From G965207125 sp965207125 (GTDB lineage Bacteria; Pseudomonadota; Alphaproteobacteria; Puniceispirillales; UBA1172), in NCBI GenBank assembly GCA_965207125.1, contig OZ242263.1:1612001-1676000 (forward strand): a stretch of DNA of 64,000 nucleotides, given 5' to 3'. Made by a program: the position numbers and the translations under genes. Under the pieces are notes generated by a model, which saw only the letters and a list, made by a program, of their open reading frames with translations, ran no database searches and had not been told where the DNA came from. Every line of letters begins with the position of its first letter. The first letter of the stretch is position 1. Of the stretch, positions 1 to 8,500 are shown piece by piece.

Positions 1-156
1 CCTTTGGTTCTAAGCCAGAAAACCTAATCTGATTTTTATCTTACGGTATAGCGCAAGCAGAGATAGGGTAAAAATAAAAGCCACACTAGCTGGCCCAGTT
101 GGGAAGGTATCTCGCAGGGAGTTGATAATTTTGCGCTGCTATGTTTTTATAGTCTC

Positions 157-720
157 ATGGAAGGAAAATCAACACCAGCTCTTGCTTTGAACGCAGATTT
201 TAGGCCTCTTAGCTATTTTCCCTTATCGCTATGGTCGTGGCAGGACACCGTTAAAGCTATCTTTCTTGAACGCGTCATTATTATCTCAGAATATGACACG
301 ATCATCTCATCGCCAAGTCGGCAGATGCGCCTGCCTAGCGTGATCGCCTTAAAAAACTATGTTAGTCAAATCCGCAATCCCGCGTTTACTCGCTTTAACG
401 TCTTTTTACGCGATCAGTTTTCATGTCAGTATTGTCTTAAGGAGTTTCCGGCCCCTGACCTGACTTTTGATCATTTGATTCCACGCTCAAAGGGTGGCAA
501 AACTACTTGGGGCAATGTCGTTACCGCTTGCTCCTGTTGCAATCTTGCCAAAGGCAACAGGTTACCCGAACAATGCGGCATGATCCCGCCGGTCTCACCG
601 GATCAGCCGACCACGTGGCAGCTGCAGGAAAACGGCAGAAAATTTCCACCAAATCATCTTCACCACAGCTGGCGCGATTATCTTTATTGGGATAGCGAAT
701 TAGACAATGATGACGGCTGA
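157..720 (+). CDS. HNH endonuclease family protein
   Basis: A 187-residue HNH nuclease-fold protein of a type common in alphaproteobacteria. The domain is visible as C90-x2-C93, then the Asp-His pair near residue 105-106, Asn120, and the C125/C127-C128-Asn129 knuckle, giving a zinc-supported beta-beta-alpha-metal fold. The N-terminal 80 residues are the conserved lead-in of this subfamily, starting with an ALNADFRPL-type motif. The physiological substrate is unknown. Nothing nearby suggests restriction-modification or a prophage, so a housekeeping role is more likely than defence. The ATG at 157 has only a weak purine-rich stretch upstream. It converges on coq7, with 17 bases between the two stop codons. 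Confidence 0.85.
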   Translation: MEGKSTPALALNADFRPLSYFPLSLWSWQDTVKAIFLERVIIISEYDTIISSPSRQMRLPSVIALKNYVSQIRNPAFTRFNVFLRDQFSCQYCLKEFPAPDLTFDHLIPRSKGGKTTWGNVVTACSCCNLAKGNRLPEQCGMIPPVSPDQPTTWQLQENGRKFPPNHLHHSWRDYLYWDSELDNDDG

Positions 721-737
721 GATGCCGAGTTTAAGCC

Positions 738-1262
738 TTAAACACGCTCAGCGACTTTGATCGCTAAGCGACAACCGGCCTGAATAACTTGCCGCATCAC
801 CGGATAGCCTATCGCCTCGGTGCCACCATGGTCTTCGGCGATGTCTTTGTGCTCAAGTTCTTCATCACGGAGACGGATGAGGGTTTTGACTAACGGGTCA
901 TCGTCATCAAGCGACTTGGCTTGGCGGTCGTAATGCCCGCCGATGACTTCTTCAACCGCGATCGTGCACGCCATTGCCGCTTTTGCTCCCATCGCCGCAG
1001 TTATTGCTCCTAGTGCAAAACCTGCTCCGTTCCATAATGGGGTTAGTAATGACGGACGCACCTCATATTCGTTCAGCAGGGTCTCAAAAGTGTTAAGATG
1101 TTCTAGTTCTTGATCTTTCATATGGCGGATTTCTTCAGCCAGTGGATGATCACCCAACACTGCGAGTTGGCCTTCGTAAATCCGTCGCGCCCCTAGTTCT
1201 CCTGCGTGATCGACACGTAGATAACGACTGATTTTGTTGCGGTCTGCTGAAGATTTATCCAT
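738..1262 (-). CDS. coq7: 5-demethoxyubiquinol hydroxylase, Coq7 family
   Basis: Di-iron monooxygenase of ubiquinone biosynthesis, hydroxylating demethoxyubiquinol at the membrane. The ferritin-like di-iron ligands are all present; numbered from an upstream GTG (two residues longer) they are E24, E54-x2-H57, E106 and E137-x2-H140. The product is about 174 residues, normal for bacterial Coq7. An upstream GTG at 1268 is possible, but the ATG at 1262 is preferred. The start lies inside the last codons of dsbB, so coq7 is translationally coupled and is the last gene of a dedA-dsbB-coq7 transcript. UbiA at 23.3-24.2 kb acts earlier in the same pathway. Confidence 0.93.
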   Translation of the reverse strand: MDKSSADRNKISRYLRVDHAGELGARRIYEGQLAVLGDHPLAEEIRHMKDQELEHLNTFETLLNEYEVRPSLLTPLWNGAGFALGAITAAMGAKAAMACTIAVEEVIGGHYDRQAKSLDDDDPLVKTLIRLRDEELEHKDIAEDHGGTEAIGYPVMRQVIQAGCRLAIKVAERV

Positions 1263-1743
1263 GATCACGATCCTTTGTTATCATTAAAACAATCAATAAT
1301 GCTGTGGCTAAACTGATCAGGCCGTTCCAGCCTGCCATTGATATTCCTGAAAATGACCATACAACTTCGTCGCACCTGATTGGAGGTGTTGACAGAAGCG
1401 AATCTAAAATCTCGCCAGCCGTGCCGTCAAGCGCAATCGTCCCACTGCAAGTGTTGGGGCCGGGCAATAACCCTAATTCGACGCCCGCGTGCCAAAAACC
1501 AAGCCCCGCGCTGATCAGCATGATCATACAAGCGAGACCGGCGAGCAAGCGAGGCGCAGGATTGCCAACAAACCACGCGATTAATGCTAGCCCGATCATC
1601 ACTCCATGAGGCCAACGTTGCCAATAACACATCGTGCAAGGTGCTAAGTCTTCTACGTACTGAAACCAGAATGCTGCGAGTAGCATGAATCCGCCGAGGC
1701 CGCCGCTAAGCATGACTGCTCGTGATGATTGCGACTTGATCAT
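1255..1743 (-). CDS. dsbB: Disulfide bond formation protein DsbB
   Basis: Four-helix inner-membrane quinone reductase that reoxidises DsbA. The product is about 162 residues with four hydrophobic segments. The first periplasmic loop carries the CTMC redox pair, followed by the conserved YWQRWPH stretch. The second periplasmic loop carries two cysteines, in a PNTCSG and a PPIRCDE context. The ATG at 1743 overlaps the dedA stop as ATGA, which decides it over an in-frame TTG at 1761. A DsbA-like partner is encoded at 50.0-50.7 kb. The chemistry depends on ubiquinone, which fits its coupling with coq7. Confidence 0.92.
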   Translation of the reverse strand: MIKSQSSRAVMLSGGLGGFMLLAAFWFQYVEDLAPCTMCYWQRWPHGVMIGLALIAWFVGNPAPRLLAGLACMIMLISAGLGFWHAGVELGLLPGPNTCSGTIALDGTAGEILDSLLSTPPIRCDEVVWSFSGISMAGWNGLISLATALLIVLMITKDRDHG

Positions 1744-2357
1744 GGTACCCCAAACCACCAAAAGCTGATGAATAATCCTACCAAAAGGAAAGAGAGCATG
1801 GATGCAATACGATTATCGCCTCGATAACGGATAATCGCGGCTACTAGGAAAAACCGAAACCCTCGTCCCACGAGCGAGGCAAAAATCAAAGCGGCCACAC
1901 CAATGCCAAGAAAACCACTCGAGAGGGTGATGATCTTATACGGCAACGGCGTGAACGCCCCGATCAAGATAAACAACCAGCCATGTTGTACGAATGCGGC
2001 CTTCACTTGGGTAAAATTTTCACTTCCCTCAAGCCAGATCTCCGCAGCATCACCTAACATCGCCCCGATCAGCCAACCCACAACCCCGCCTAGTGTTGAG
2101 GCAAGGGTTGTTAACACCGCAAGATTGATAAATTGTCGTGGACGCGCTAGCACCATGGCCGCTAGCATCGGGTCTACCGGAATAGGAAAAATGATCGATT
2201 CGGAAAACGCGACCAACCCTAGCCATAGACGAGCGGTCCGATGGCGCCCTAACGTGATAATCCGATCCTGAAGTCTGCCCAGATATGGAATTCGCACAAG
2301 TAGCCAGTCGTAAAAACTGGAAGATTCTTTTCGGGGCTTCTTTGGCAGGCTTGTCAT
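1740..2357 (-). CDS. YqaA/DedA family membrane protein
   Basis: Integral membrane protein of the VTT/DedA superfamily, YqaA-like branch, 205 residues with about four to five hydrophobic segments. Diagnostic parts are the FSESIIFPIPVDPMLA stretch, a GGVVGWLIG glycine-rich re-entrant segment, and the FTPLPYKIITLSSG motif near residues 137-150. DedA-superfamily members are linked to lipid scrambling and envelope homeostasis, but the YqaA branch has no settled substrate. It is the first gene of the dedA-dsbB-coq7 group and overlaps dsbB by 4 bases. It starts just downstream of tRNA-Leu on the same strand, so it may share the tRNA transcript. Confidence 0.85.
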   Translation of the reverse strand: MTSLPKKPRKESSSFYDWLLVRIPYLGRLQDRIITLGRHRTARLWLGLVAFSESIIFPIPVDPMLAAMVLARPRQFINLAVLTTLASTLGGVVGWLIGAMLGDAAEIWLEGSENFTQVKAAFVQHGWLFILIGAFTPLPYKIITLSSGFLGIGVAALIFASLVGRGFRFFLVAAIIRYRGDNRIASMLSFLLVGLFISFWWFGVP

Positions 2358-2372
2358 TGCGTATATTTGCTA

Positions 2373-2459
2373 TGGTGCGAGTGGAGAGACTCGAACTCTC
2401 AAGGTGTTGCCACCGGTGGATTTTGAGTCCACTGCGTCTACCGATTCCGCCACACTCGC
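2373..2459 (-). tRNA. tRNA-Leu (anticodon CAA)
   Basis: On the minus strand the acceptor arm GCGAGUG pairs perfectly with CACUCGC. It is followed by discriminator A and a genome-encoded CCA. The anticodon stem GTGGA/TCCAC encloses a loop with anticodon CAA (decodes UUG). A long variable arm typical of class II leucine tRNAs lies between the anticodon and T arms, and the T arm has the GTTCGAGTC core. The length is 87 nt including CCA. Confidence 0.96.
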
Positions 2460-2470
2460 GTCTCAGCCCT

Positions 2471-2499
2471 CTTTTATTATCTTATGTTGCCGTGGTCAA
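2471..2499 (-). promoter_or_regulatory. Candidate sigma-70 promoter of tRNA-Leu
   Basis: Minus-strand TTGACC (2499-2494), a 17-bp spacer, then TAAAAG (2476-2471). The predicted start near 2464 is about 5 nt before the mature tRNA 5' end, an ideal position. The element overlaps the 3' end of chaC. Confidence 0.55.
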
Positions 2500-3181
2500 C
2501 AGGGTGCTTCACTCGGCGGTAAAGGTCTTCTATATACTGATCACGGATGTCCAGCGCTATCAGAGCGTCATGCGTTTCAAATAGATAATCCCGGCATGGG
2601 CCCGCAAAGCCAATCGCCTCAGCGATCATTTTTACTTTTTCCATATCCCCTAGGTCGCGAACATAACTCTGGTGCGATCTGTTCATCACGAAACTAATCG
2701 CCCGAAGGTTTTTACCGCCTGAATAAACCGTCATCCAGCGCGGTGTGTAAGACCCGTTCAGCATCTCACGTCGCCACAGCAGATCGATCTCAGCAAGCGG
2801 ATCCTCGCCTGCGACTTTTAATGCGACCCCCACACATGATCCACCGATATCAAGTCCTAACACCAGACCGGGTTGTTCGGGTGAGCCTCGGCCGATACTA
2901 GTCTTTAGGCAAAAGCGCCGATGATAACCATAAACCTGACTCAGCCGATGCTCGCAGGTTTCAATCACCGGATTCCACAAAAGCGAACCGTAAGCAAATA
3001 CCCAGATCTCATCACGGTAATCATCAGGCAATAATGAGCGTCTCGATGCGAGTAAGTCGTCATCGCTCATAAAACTGGGGTCATCGCCTCGCTCCTGGGC
3101 CAGACGCGTAACCGTGCCGTCTAACAATGTTTCACGTGAAACAAAGGGTTTTTTTGTTGAAGACGCAAAAGGGCGTGTCAT
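2477..3181 (-). CDS. ChaC-type gamma-glutamylcyclotransferase
   Basis: Glutathione-specific gamma-glutamylcyclotransferase, releasing 5-oxoproline from gamma-glutamyl peptides in the cytosol. The fold signature VFAYGSLLWNP sits near residue 61-71, followed by the RFCLKTSIGRGSPEQPGLVLGL core typical of ChaC. It is 234 residues, with a 55-residue N-terminal lead-in rich in Ser, Asp and Arg before the domain. The start ATG shares a base with the mscS stop (TAATG), so the two genes are coupled. Codons for Val-Ser-Arg-Glu-Thr near residue 14-18 coincide with a perfect parS palindrome. GshA, which makes the likely substrate precursor, is at 25.1 kb. Confidence 0.9.
   Translation of the reverse strand: MTRPFASSTKKPFVSRETLLDGTVTRLAQERGDDPSFMSDDDLLASRRSLLPDDYRDEIWVFAYGSLLWNPVIETCEHRLSQVYGYHRRFCLKTSIGRGSPEQPGLVLGLDIGGSCVGVALKVAGEDPLAEIDLLWRREMLNGSYTPRWMTVYSGGKNLRAISFVMNRSHQSYVRDLGDMEKVKMIAEAIGFAGPCRDYLFETHDALIALDIRDQYIEDLYRRVKHPVDHGNIR
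3128..3143. promoter_or_regulatory. parS: parS centromere site (ParB-binding palindrome)
   Basis: The 16-bp sequence TGTTTCACGTGAAACA is a perfect inverted repeat and matches the bacterial chromosomal parS consensus exactly, in the form used in Caulobacter and other alphaproteobacteria. ParB loads here as a CTP-dependent clamp to segregate origins. It lies inside chaC, encoding VSRET, a usual way for parS to sit in coding DNA. Chromosomal parS sites normally cluster near the replication origin, so this end of the window is probably origin-proximal. Confidence 0.9.
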
Positions 3182-4023
3182 TATGATTTAGGGTCGTTAA
3201 TCAGCCGAACCTCGCGTTGCGGGAACGGAATTACAATACCAGCTTTGTCTAGGGTCGGTTTCAGTTGCCGCAACATATCCCAATAGAGAGGCCAATAAAC
3301 ATCATTTCGTGCGTAAAGTCTTAGCCGGACTAGTATAGCGCTGTCGCCATAACTCACCACCAGAAATTGCGGTGGCGGGTCGGTCAATATGCGCTCTTCT
3401 TTAGCCATTCCAAGCATCACACGTTCGATATGATCAAGGTCGCCATCATAAGAAACCCCGATATCCAAATCCATCCGCCGTGTGTTATATTGCGAGTGGT
3501 TGATGATCGTGTTGTTCCAAATAGATGAGTTTGGCACTGAGATAAAAACATTATCAAAAGTGTCGATGACCGATGCGAATAACCCGATTTCTTGGACCGT
3601 GCCTGAAATCGAGCCGCTTTCGATCCAATCACCAACCTTGAAAGGTCGCAAAAACAATAGCATCACTCCCGCCGCGACATTAGATAAAGTGCCTTGCAAC
3701 GCCAAAGCGATCGCAAGTCCGGCTGCGCCCAAAGCTGCGATGATCGGCGTTGTTTCTATTCCGAAACTGCCGAGCCCGACCACAAACACTACTAACAGAA
3801 TAGAATAACGCACCAAGGACGCTATTACTGGCGCTAGAGTATCATCTATTGTGTTAAGTTTGGATAATTTGCGCCGCAAGAATCTTGCGACCCGCGAACT
3901 TACCAGAATGCCGGCGACAATGATAAGAATGCCGACGATAAAATCACCCAGCCAGCTGATCAACCAGTCGAACGCGCGGTTGACGAGGAGTGCGTTAAAA
4001 AATGACGAATCGAGAAAATCCAT
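3181..4023 (-). CDS. mscS: Small-conductance mechanosensitive channel MscS
   Basis: Inner-membrane heptameric channel that opens under hypo-osmotic shock. It is 280 residues with three N-terminal transmembrane helices. TM3 is the diagnostic Gly/Ala-rich pore helix (GAAGLAIALALQGTLSN, about residues 93-110), followed by VGDWI and the beta domain. The C-terminal portal domain ends with the IPFPQREVRL stretch typical of the family. It is the first gene of an mscS-chaC pair and diverges from ribF across a 105-bp gap that must contain both promoters. Confidence 0.95.
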   Translation of the reverse strand: MDFLDSSFFNALLVNRAFDWLISWLGDFIVGILIIVAGILVSSRVARFLRRKLSKLNTIDDTLAPVIASLVRYSILLVVFVVGLGSFGIETTPIIAALGAAGLAIALALQGTLSNVAAGVMLLFLRPFKVGDWIESGSISGTVQEIGLFASVIDTFDNVFISVPNSSIWNNTIINHSQYNTRRMDLDIGVSYDGDLDHIERVMLGMAKEERILTDPPPQFLVVSYGDSAILVRLRLYARNDVYWPLYWDMLRQLKPTLDKAGIVIPFPQREVRLINDPKS

Positions 4024-4068
4024 CGCACAACTATACAGGCGATCATCGATTTTTGCCAGTCTTTGTCA

Positions 4069-4096
4069 TTGTCAATCGACAAAACGCCAGTATAGT
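4069..4096 (+). promoter_or_regulatory. Candidate sigma-70 promoter for ribF-ileS-lspA
   Basis: TTGTCA (4069-4074), a 16-bp spacer, then TATAGT (4091-4096), in the ribF/mscS intergenic gap about 30 bases before the ribF ATG. The -35 element overlaps a small inverted repeat, TTGTC-AATC-GACAA. Confidence 0.45.
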
Positions 4097-4128
4097 CGCC
4101 TAATGCTTTTATCTAGAAAAAATCAGAT

Positions 4129-5124
4129 ATGTCTTTTTCGTCCTTAACCGCTTTATCGCCTGATTCTGATTGCCGCATCATCTCATGGGCGGTTGGCGAT
4201 GCACCACTCGATCATGGTGGTGCAAAACTGATCGCCGCTATCGGCAATTTTGATGGCGTTCATCTTGGGCATCAGGCCCTGATTACCGAGGCTTTTAATA
4301 ACGCGTCTAAAGATAAAAATCAGAACAGTCCCCCGGCGGTGATGACCTTTAACCCGCATCCACGGCGGTTCTTTAAGCCTGATCTGCCTAATTTCGCGCT
4401 GGTCGATGATACAGATAAAATCGCACTACTCTCTCAGACTGGCGTTAAGATCATTATCAGGCTGGAGTTTAATGAAGCCATGCGCTGCACCTCTGCTGAA
4501 AATTTTATCACCTCGATTCTACCTGATTTGGGGATTCACGCCGTTTGCGCTGGACATGATTTCGCATTTGGTGCCCGCCGTGAAGGCAATATGGATTTGA
4601 TCAAAACCCTCGGTGCGGGTTTCAATATCACCTGTCATCCGACTGATGCTGTCCTTGATCAGGGTGAGGTAATTTCATCAAGCAGAATCCGCGATATGGT
4701 AAGGGACGGTCGCATGGATGAGGCGGCCCGATTGCTCGGAAGGCCTTTTGTCTTGAGCGGGGTGGTTGAGCATGGCGAAAAACGTGGACGCACAATTGGT
4801 TGTCCCACCGCTAATATCACGCTCTCACAGCAAATCACTCCTGCTTTTGGGGTTTATAGCGTGGCGGTGGCCTTCGCTGATGATCCAAGTCATAAAATAA
4901 TGGCGGGGGTGGCTAATATCGGTGTGAGACCCACGGTCGGCGGCGAGGGCGTGCGCCTTGAAGTTCATTTGCTCGATGCTGATATTGATTGCTATGATAG
5001 ACGGCTTAATGTTTTTTTTCTTGATTTTATCAGGCCAGAGAAGGCATTTGACACTATCGAGATATTACGTCAACAGATCGAGCGCGATATAACCACCGCA
5101 AGAAAGTTTCATGCATCATCCTAA
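4129..5124 (+). CDS. ribF: Bifunctional riboflavin kinase / FAD synthetase RibF
   Basis: Converts riboflavin to FMN and then FAD. The N-terminal nucleotidyltransferase domain shows IGNFDGVHLGHQALI (about residues 38-52), the NPHPRRFF stretch, and SSSRIRD near residue 185. The C-terminal flavokinase domain shows GRTIGCPTANI and the downstream GVRPTVGG and LEVHLLD segments. The 331 residues match full-length bifunctional RibF. It heads the ribF-ileS-lspA run, a very common proteobacterial order, and ends 30 bases before ileS. No FMN riboswitch is evident in the short leader. Confidence 0.96.
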   Translation: MSFSSLTALSPDSDCRIISWAVGDAPLDHGGAKLIAAIGNFDGVHLGHQALITEAFNNASKDKNQNSPPAVMTFNPHPRRFFKPDLPNFALVDDTDKIALLSQTGVKIIIRLEFNEAMRCTSAENFITSILPDLGIHAVCAGHDFAFGARREGNMDLIKTLGAGFNITCHPTDAVLDQGEVISSSRIRDMVRDGRMDEAARLLGRPFVLSGVVEHGEKRGRTIGCPTANITLSQQITPAFGVYSVAVAFADDPSHKIMAGVANIGVRPTVGGEGVRLEVHLLDADIDCYDRRLNVFFLDFIRPEKAFDTIEILRQQIERDITTARKFHASS

Positions 5125-5154
5125 ATGCGATGAGAGGCCCCTGAGTAAATAATC

Positions 5155-8028
5155 ATGACCGATGATTTAAAATCCACTGTATTCCTGCCGTATACCGATT
5201 TTCCTATGCGCGCCTCATTGCCAAAAAAGGAACCTGAAATTCAGGAGAAGTGGCAGGAGATTGAATTCTTTGACCGATTGCGCGAGGTGCGGAAGGGGGC
5301 TGAAAAATTCATACTGCACGACGGGCCACCTTATGCCAATGGGCATCTTCATATCGGCCACGCGCTCAATAAAATCCTCAAGGATATGATTAACCGTTTT
5401 CAATCGGGACTCGGCAAGGATGCCAATTACGTGCCTGGCTGGGATTGCCATGGCTTGCCGATCGAATGGAAAATAGAGGAAACCTACCGCGCCCGAGGCG
5501 TAGATAAAAACCAAGTGCCGATCATCGAATTTCGCCACGAATGCCGTGAGTTTGCGCGTAAATGGCTTGATATTCAATCCGAAGAATTCCAACGCCTCGG
5601 CGTTATGGGAAATTGGCGTGAGCCTTATTCCACGATGCACTACCGGTCGGAATCCATCATTGCTGCCGAAATTGGCAAATTCCTCATCAACGGCTCGTTG
5701 TACAGAGGGGCCAAACCCGTCATGTGGTCATTTGTTGAGAAAACAGCACTCGCCGAAGCCGAAATTGAGTATTTCGATCGCCGTTCTATCACCATCTACG
5801 CAAGATTCCCTGTTGCAAAAACCGCACATTCTGTTCTTGAGGGCGCGAGCGTCATCATCTGGACCACCACACCTTGGACAATGCCCGGAAATCGCGCCAC
5901 CGCCTATGGCGAGGACATCAAATATGGGCTATATCAGGTCGTTGAGGTGGCGGATGGTTCTCTGGCTAAAACGGGCGAGAAAATTGTCATTGCGGATGCG
6001 CGCGTCGATGAAATCGCCGAAGATTGTCACATTGTCAAACTCGAGCGCGCCGCCGATATAGACCCCGCTATGTTTGAAGAAACTATCTTAAAACACCCGA
6101 TGGCGGCCCATGGCTATGAGCACGATGTTCCTATGTTGGCGGCTGATTATGTCACCACCGAGCAAGGCACTGGAATAGTGCACATTGCTCCCGGGCATGG
6201 TGCAGAAGATTATCAACTTAGTGTCAGTCATGGCATTCAAGTGCCTGAAACCGTTGACGCTGATGGGCGCGTGATGAGCCATTTACCGTTGTTTGCAGGA
6301 ATGAGTGCGATCAAAGATAATGCCAAGATCAGCGATATTCTAAGCGCGCATGGTGGGTTGATTGGGCGCGGTGAAATTAATCACTCATATCCGCATTCAT
6401 GGCGAAGCCACGCGCCACTGATTTTCCGCAACACGCCCCAATGGTTTATCTCGATGGAGGATGGTGGTTTGCGGCGCATCGCGCTTCAATCGCTTGCCAG
6501 AACAGCATTTTATCCCGCCACCGGACAGACGCGCCTGACGAGCATGATCGACAGCAGACCTGATTGGTGCATTAGTCGCCAGCGTGCTTGGGGCGTGCCA
6601 ATTCCGGTTTTTGTCTCATCGAAAACCGGCGAGCCTTTACGTGATCAGGCGGTGATCGATCGAGTGGTCGAGGTTTTCGAGATCGAGGGTGCGGATGCGT
6701 GGTTTTCCTCGCAACCCCAGCGTTTTCTGGGTGAGGATTATAACGCTGATGACTATGAACAGGTCACCGATATTGTTGATGTTTGGTTCGATTCAGGCTC
6801 AACCCACGCTTTTCTGCTTGAAGGCAATCCTGACATGAAATGGCCAGCTGATCTGTATTTAGAAGGCTCAGACCAGCACAGAGGATGGTTTCATTCATCA
6901 CTGCTCGAATCATCAGGTACGCGAGGGCGCGCGCCTTATGACGCTGTGTTAACCCATGGATTTGTTCTGGATGAGCATGGAAGAAAAATGTCTAAATCTC
7001 TCGGCAATACGATCACGCCTCAAGATGTAATCGCTCAATATGGCGCGGATATTTTGCGGCTGTGGGTCGCTAATTCCGACTATTATAACGATTTGCGCAT
7101 AGGCAAAGATATTATCGCCCGGCAAGCAGATCACTATCGCCGCCTGCGCAATACTTTGCGCTATTTACTCGGCAGTCTTAACGGATTCACCGAAGTCGAA
7201 AAAGTTAAAACCGATGACATGCCGTCCTTGGAACGCTGGGTACTGATGAGACTCAAGCAGATAGACACGCAAATCCGTGAGGATATCGGAGCGCATGATT
7301 ATCACCATATTTTCACTATGTTGCATCATTTTTGCAATAATGATCTATCGGCGTTTTATTTTGATATCAGAAAAGATCTGCTTTATTGCGGTGCGCCTCA
7401 ATCCATCAGCCGCCGCGCATGTCGCACAGTCATGAATCATGTGTTTGATTGCTTGACTGTCTGGCTTGCGCCAATTTTGTGTTTTACCGCTGAAGAAGCG
7501 TGGCAAACCCACATCGGCGATCCTAGTAAATCAGTTCATTTCCGTGTCTTTCCCGATCTGCCTGAGAACTGGTTAGACCCTGATCTCGAAAGGCGTTGGG
7601 CCCGCGTCCGAAAAGCGCGGAGGGTTGTTACCGCCGCTATCGAAAAAAAGCGTAATGAAGGGCAGATTAAATCATCTCTAGAAGTGCACGCTCATCTTTA
7701 CGCGTCGCAAAATATAGCGGACGCTTTTAAGGCCCTCGAGGTCGCCGATATTTTCATTACCTCGGCGGCGGAAATTACCGTCTCAAAACCGCCAAAAAAT
7801 GCCTTTCGCATAGATGGTGATGATATGTCGGGTGGCGATATCGACCACACTCAAGGAACTGGAACTTTAGACCTTGAGTTATTGGGTGAAGATGATGTGG
7901 GTGTGGTTATCGATCATGCTCAAGGAGAGAAATGCGGCCGATGTTGGAAAACCTTGTCTGACGTTGCTGTTCAGGGTGAGTATAAACTTTGCGGGCGTTG
8001 CCGCGATGTGATTGCCGAGGCGGGGTGA
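5155..8028 (+). CDS. ileS: Isoleucyl-tRNA synthetase
   Basis: Class I aminoacyl-tRNA synthetase charging tRNA-Ile, 957 residues. HIGH signature at residues 66-69 within PYANGHLHIGH, the GWDCHGLPIEWKIEE segment, a CP1 editing domain with WTTTPWTMPGNRA, and KMSKS at 611-615. The C terminus has the four-cysteine zinc finger CGRCW...CGRCR typical of bacterial type IleS. The stop overlaps the lspA start (TGATG). An intact, full-length housekeeping gene. Confidence 0.98.
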   Translation: MTDDLKSTVFLPYTDFPMRASLPKKEPEIQEKWQEIEFFDRLREVRKGAEKFILHDGPPYANGHLHIGHALNKILKDMINRFQSGLGKDANYVPGWDCHGLPIEWKIEETYRARGVDKNQVPIIEFRHECREFARKWLDIQSEEFQRLGVMGNWREPYSTMHYRSESIIAAEIGKFLINGSLYRGAKPVMWSFVEKTALAEAEIEYFDRRSITIYARFPVAKTAHSVLEGASVIIWTTTPWTMPGNRATAYGEDIKYGLYQVVEVADGSLAKTGEKIVIADARVDEIAEDCHIVKLERAADIDPAMFEETILKHPMAAHGYEHDVPMLAADYVTTEQGTGIVHIAPGHGAEDYQLSVSHGIQVPETVDADGRVMSHLPLFAGMSAIKDNAKISDILSAHGGLIGRGEINHSYPHSWRSHAPLIFRNTPQWFISMEDGGLRRIALQSLARTAFYPATGQTRLTSMIDSRPDWCISRQRAWGVPIPVFVSSKTGEPLRDQAVIDRVVEVFEIEGADAWFSSQPQRFLGEDYNADDYEQVTDIVDVWFDSGSTHAFLLEGNPDMKWPADLYLEGSDQHRGWFHSSLLESSGTRGRAPYDAVLTHGFVLDEHGRKMSKSLGNTITPQDVIAQYGADILRLWVANSDYYNDLRIGKDIIARQADHYRRLRNTLRYLLGSLNGFTEVEKVKTDDMPSLERWVLMRLKQIDTQIREDIGAHDYHHIFTMLHHFCNNDLSAFYFDIRKDLLYCGAPQSISRRACRTVMNHVFDCLTVWLAPILCFTAEEAWQTHIGDPSKSVHFRVFPDLPENWLDPDLERRWARVRKARRVVTAAIEKKRNEGQIKSSLEVHAHLYASQNIADAFKALEVADIFITSAAEITVSKPPKNAFRIDGDDMSGGDIDHTQGTGTLDLELLGEDDVGVVIDHAQGEKCGRCWKTLSDVAVQGEYKLCGRCRDVIAEAG

Positions 8029-8486
8029 TGATTTTTCGTCTTTATCGTCTGGTCTGTATTGTTGTTATTTTGGACCAGGTGAGCAAATTAATCATGTTGT
8101 CATGGATTTTTAATCCTGATCGCGTTATCATCCTAGCGCCGATGCTTAATTTTACCCCTGTCTATAATGACGGGGTAAGTTTTGGTATTTTGCAGGGTAG
8201 CGGATTAATCGCGACGATAGCACTAGCGGGGTTTGCGATTATAGTAGGGTTATTTCTACCCTTTTATTCGAAGGACTGGCCGAGGATGGCGCAGTTTGGT
8301 GCAAGGATTATGGCTGGTGGTGCGCTAGGAAATGCTGTGGATAGGATAAGACTTGGTAAAGTGGTAGATTTTATCGATGTTCATTTAGGAAGCTGGCACT
8401 GGCCGGCATTTAACGTGGCAGATTGCGCCATCACTGTTGGAGTCGTGATTATTGCGATTACTATGTGTCGCCCCGGAGCGGCCTGA
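8028..8486 (+). CDS. lspA: Prolipoprotein signal peptidase LspA
   Basis: Aspartyl membrane peptidase that removes signal peptides from lipid-modified prolipoproteins. It is 152 residues with four hydrophobic segments. The catalytic aspartates are in GGALGNAVDRIR and in the AFNVADCAI stretch, with the NDGVSFGI motif upstream. The ATG at 8028 overlaps the ileS stop as TGATG; longer in-frame starts inside ileS are unlikely. Its substrates probably include the lipoprotein encoded next (8501-9013), which has a clear lipobox, and the one at 43.5 kb. Confidence 0.95.
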   Translation: MIFRLYRLVCIVVILDQVSKLIMLSWIFNPDRVIILAPMLNFTPVYNDGVSFGILQGSGLIATIALAGFAIIVGLFLPFYSKDWPRMAQFGARIMAGGALGNAVDRIRLGKVVDFIDVHLGSWHWPAFNVADCAITVGVVIIAITMCRPGAA

Positions 8487-8500
8487 CGAAAGGAATAATT

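Noticed and set aside
4024..4128. Possible FMN riboswitch before ribF
   Set aside because: The 105-bp gap lacks the conserved FMN-aptamer segments and is shared with the divergent mscS promoter.
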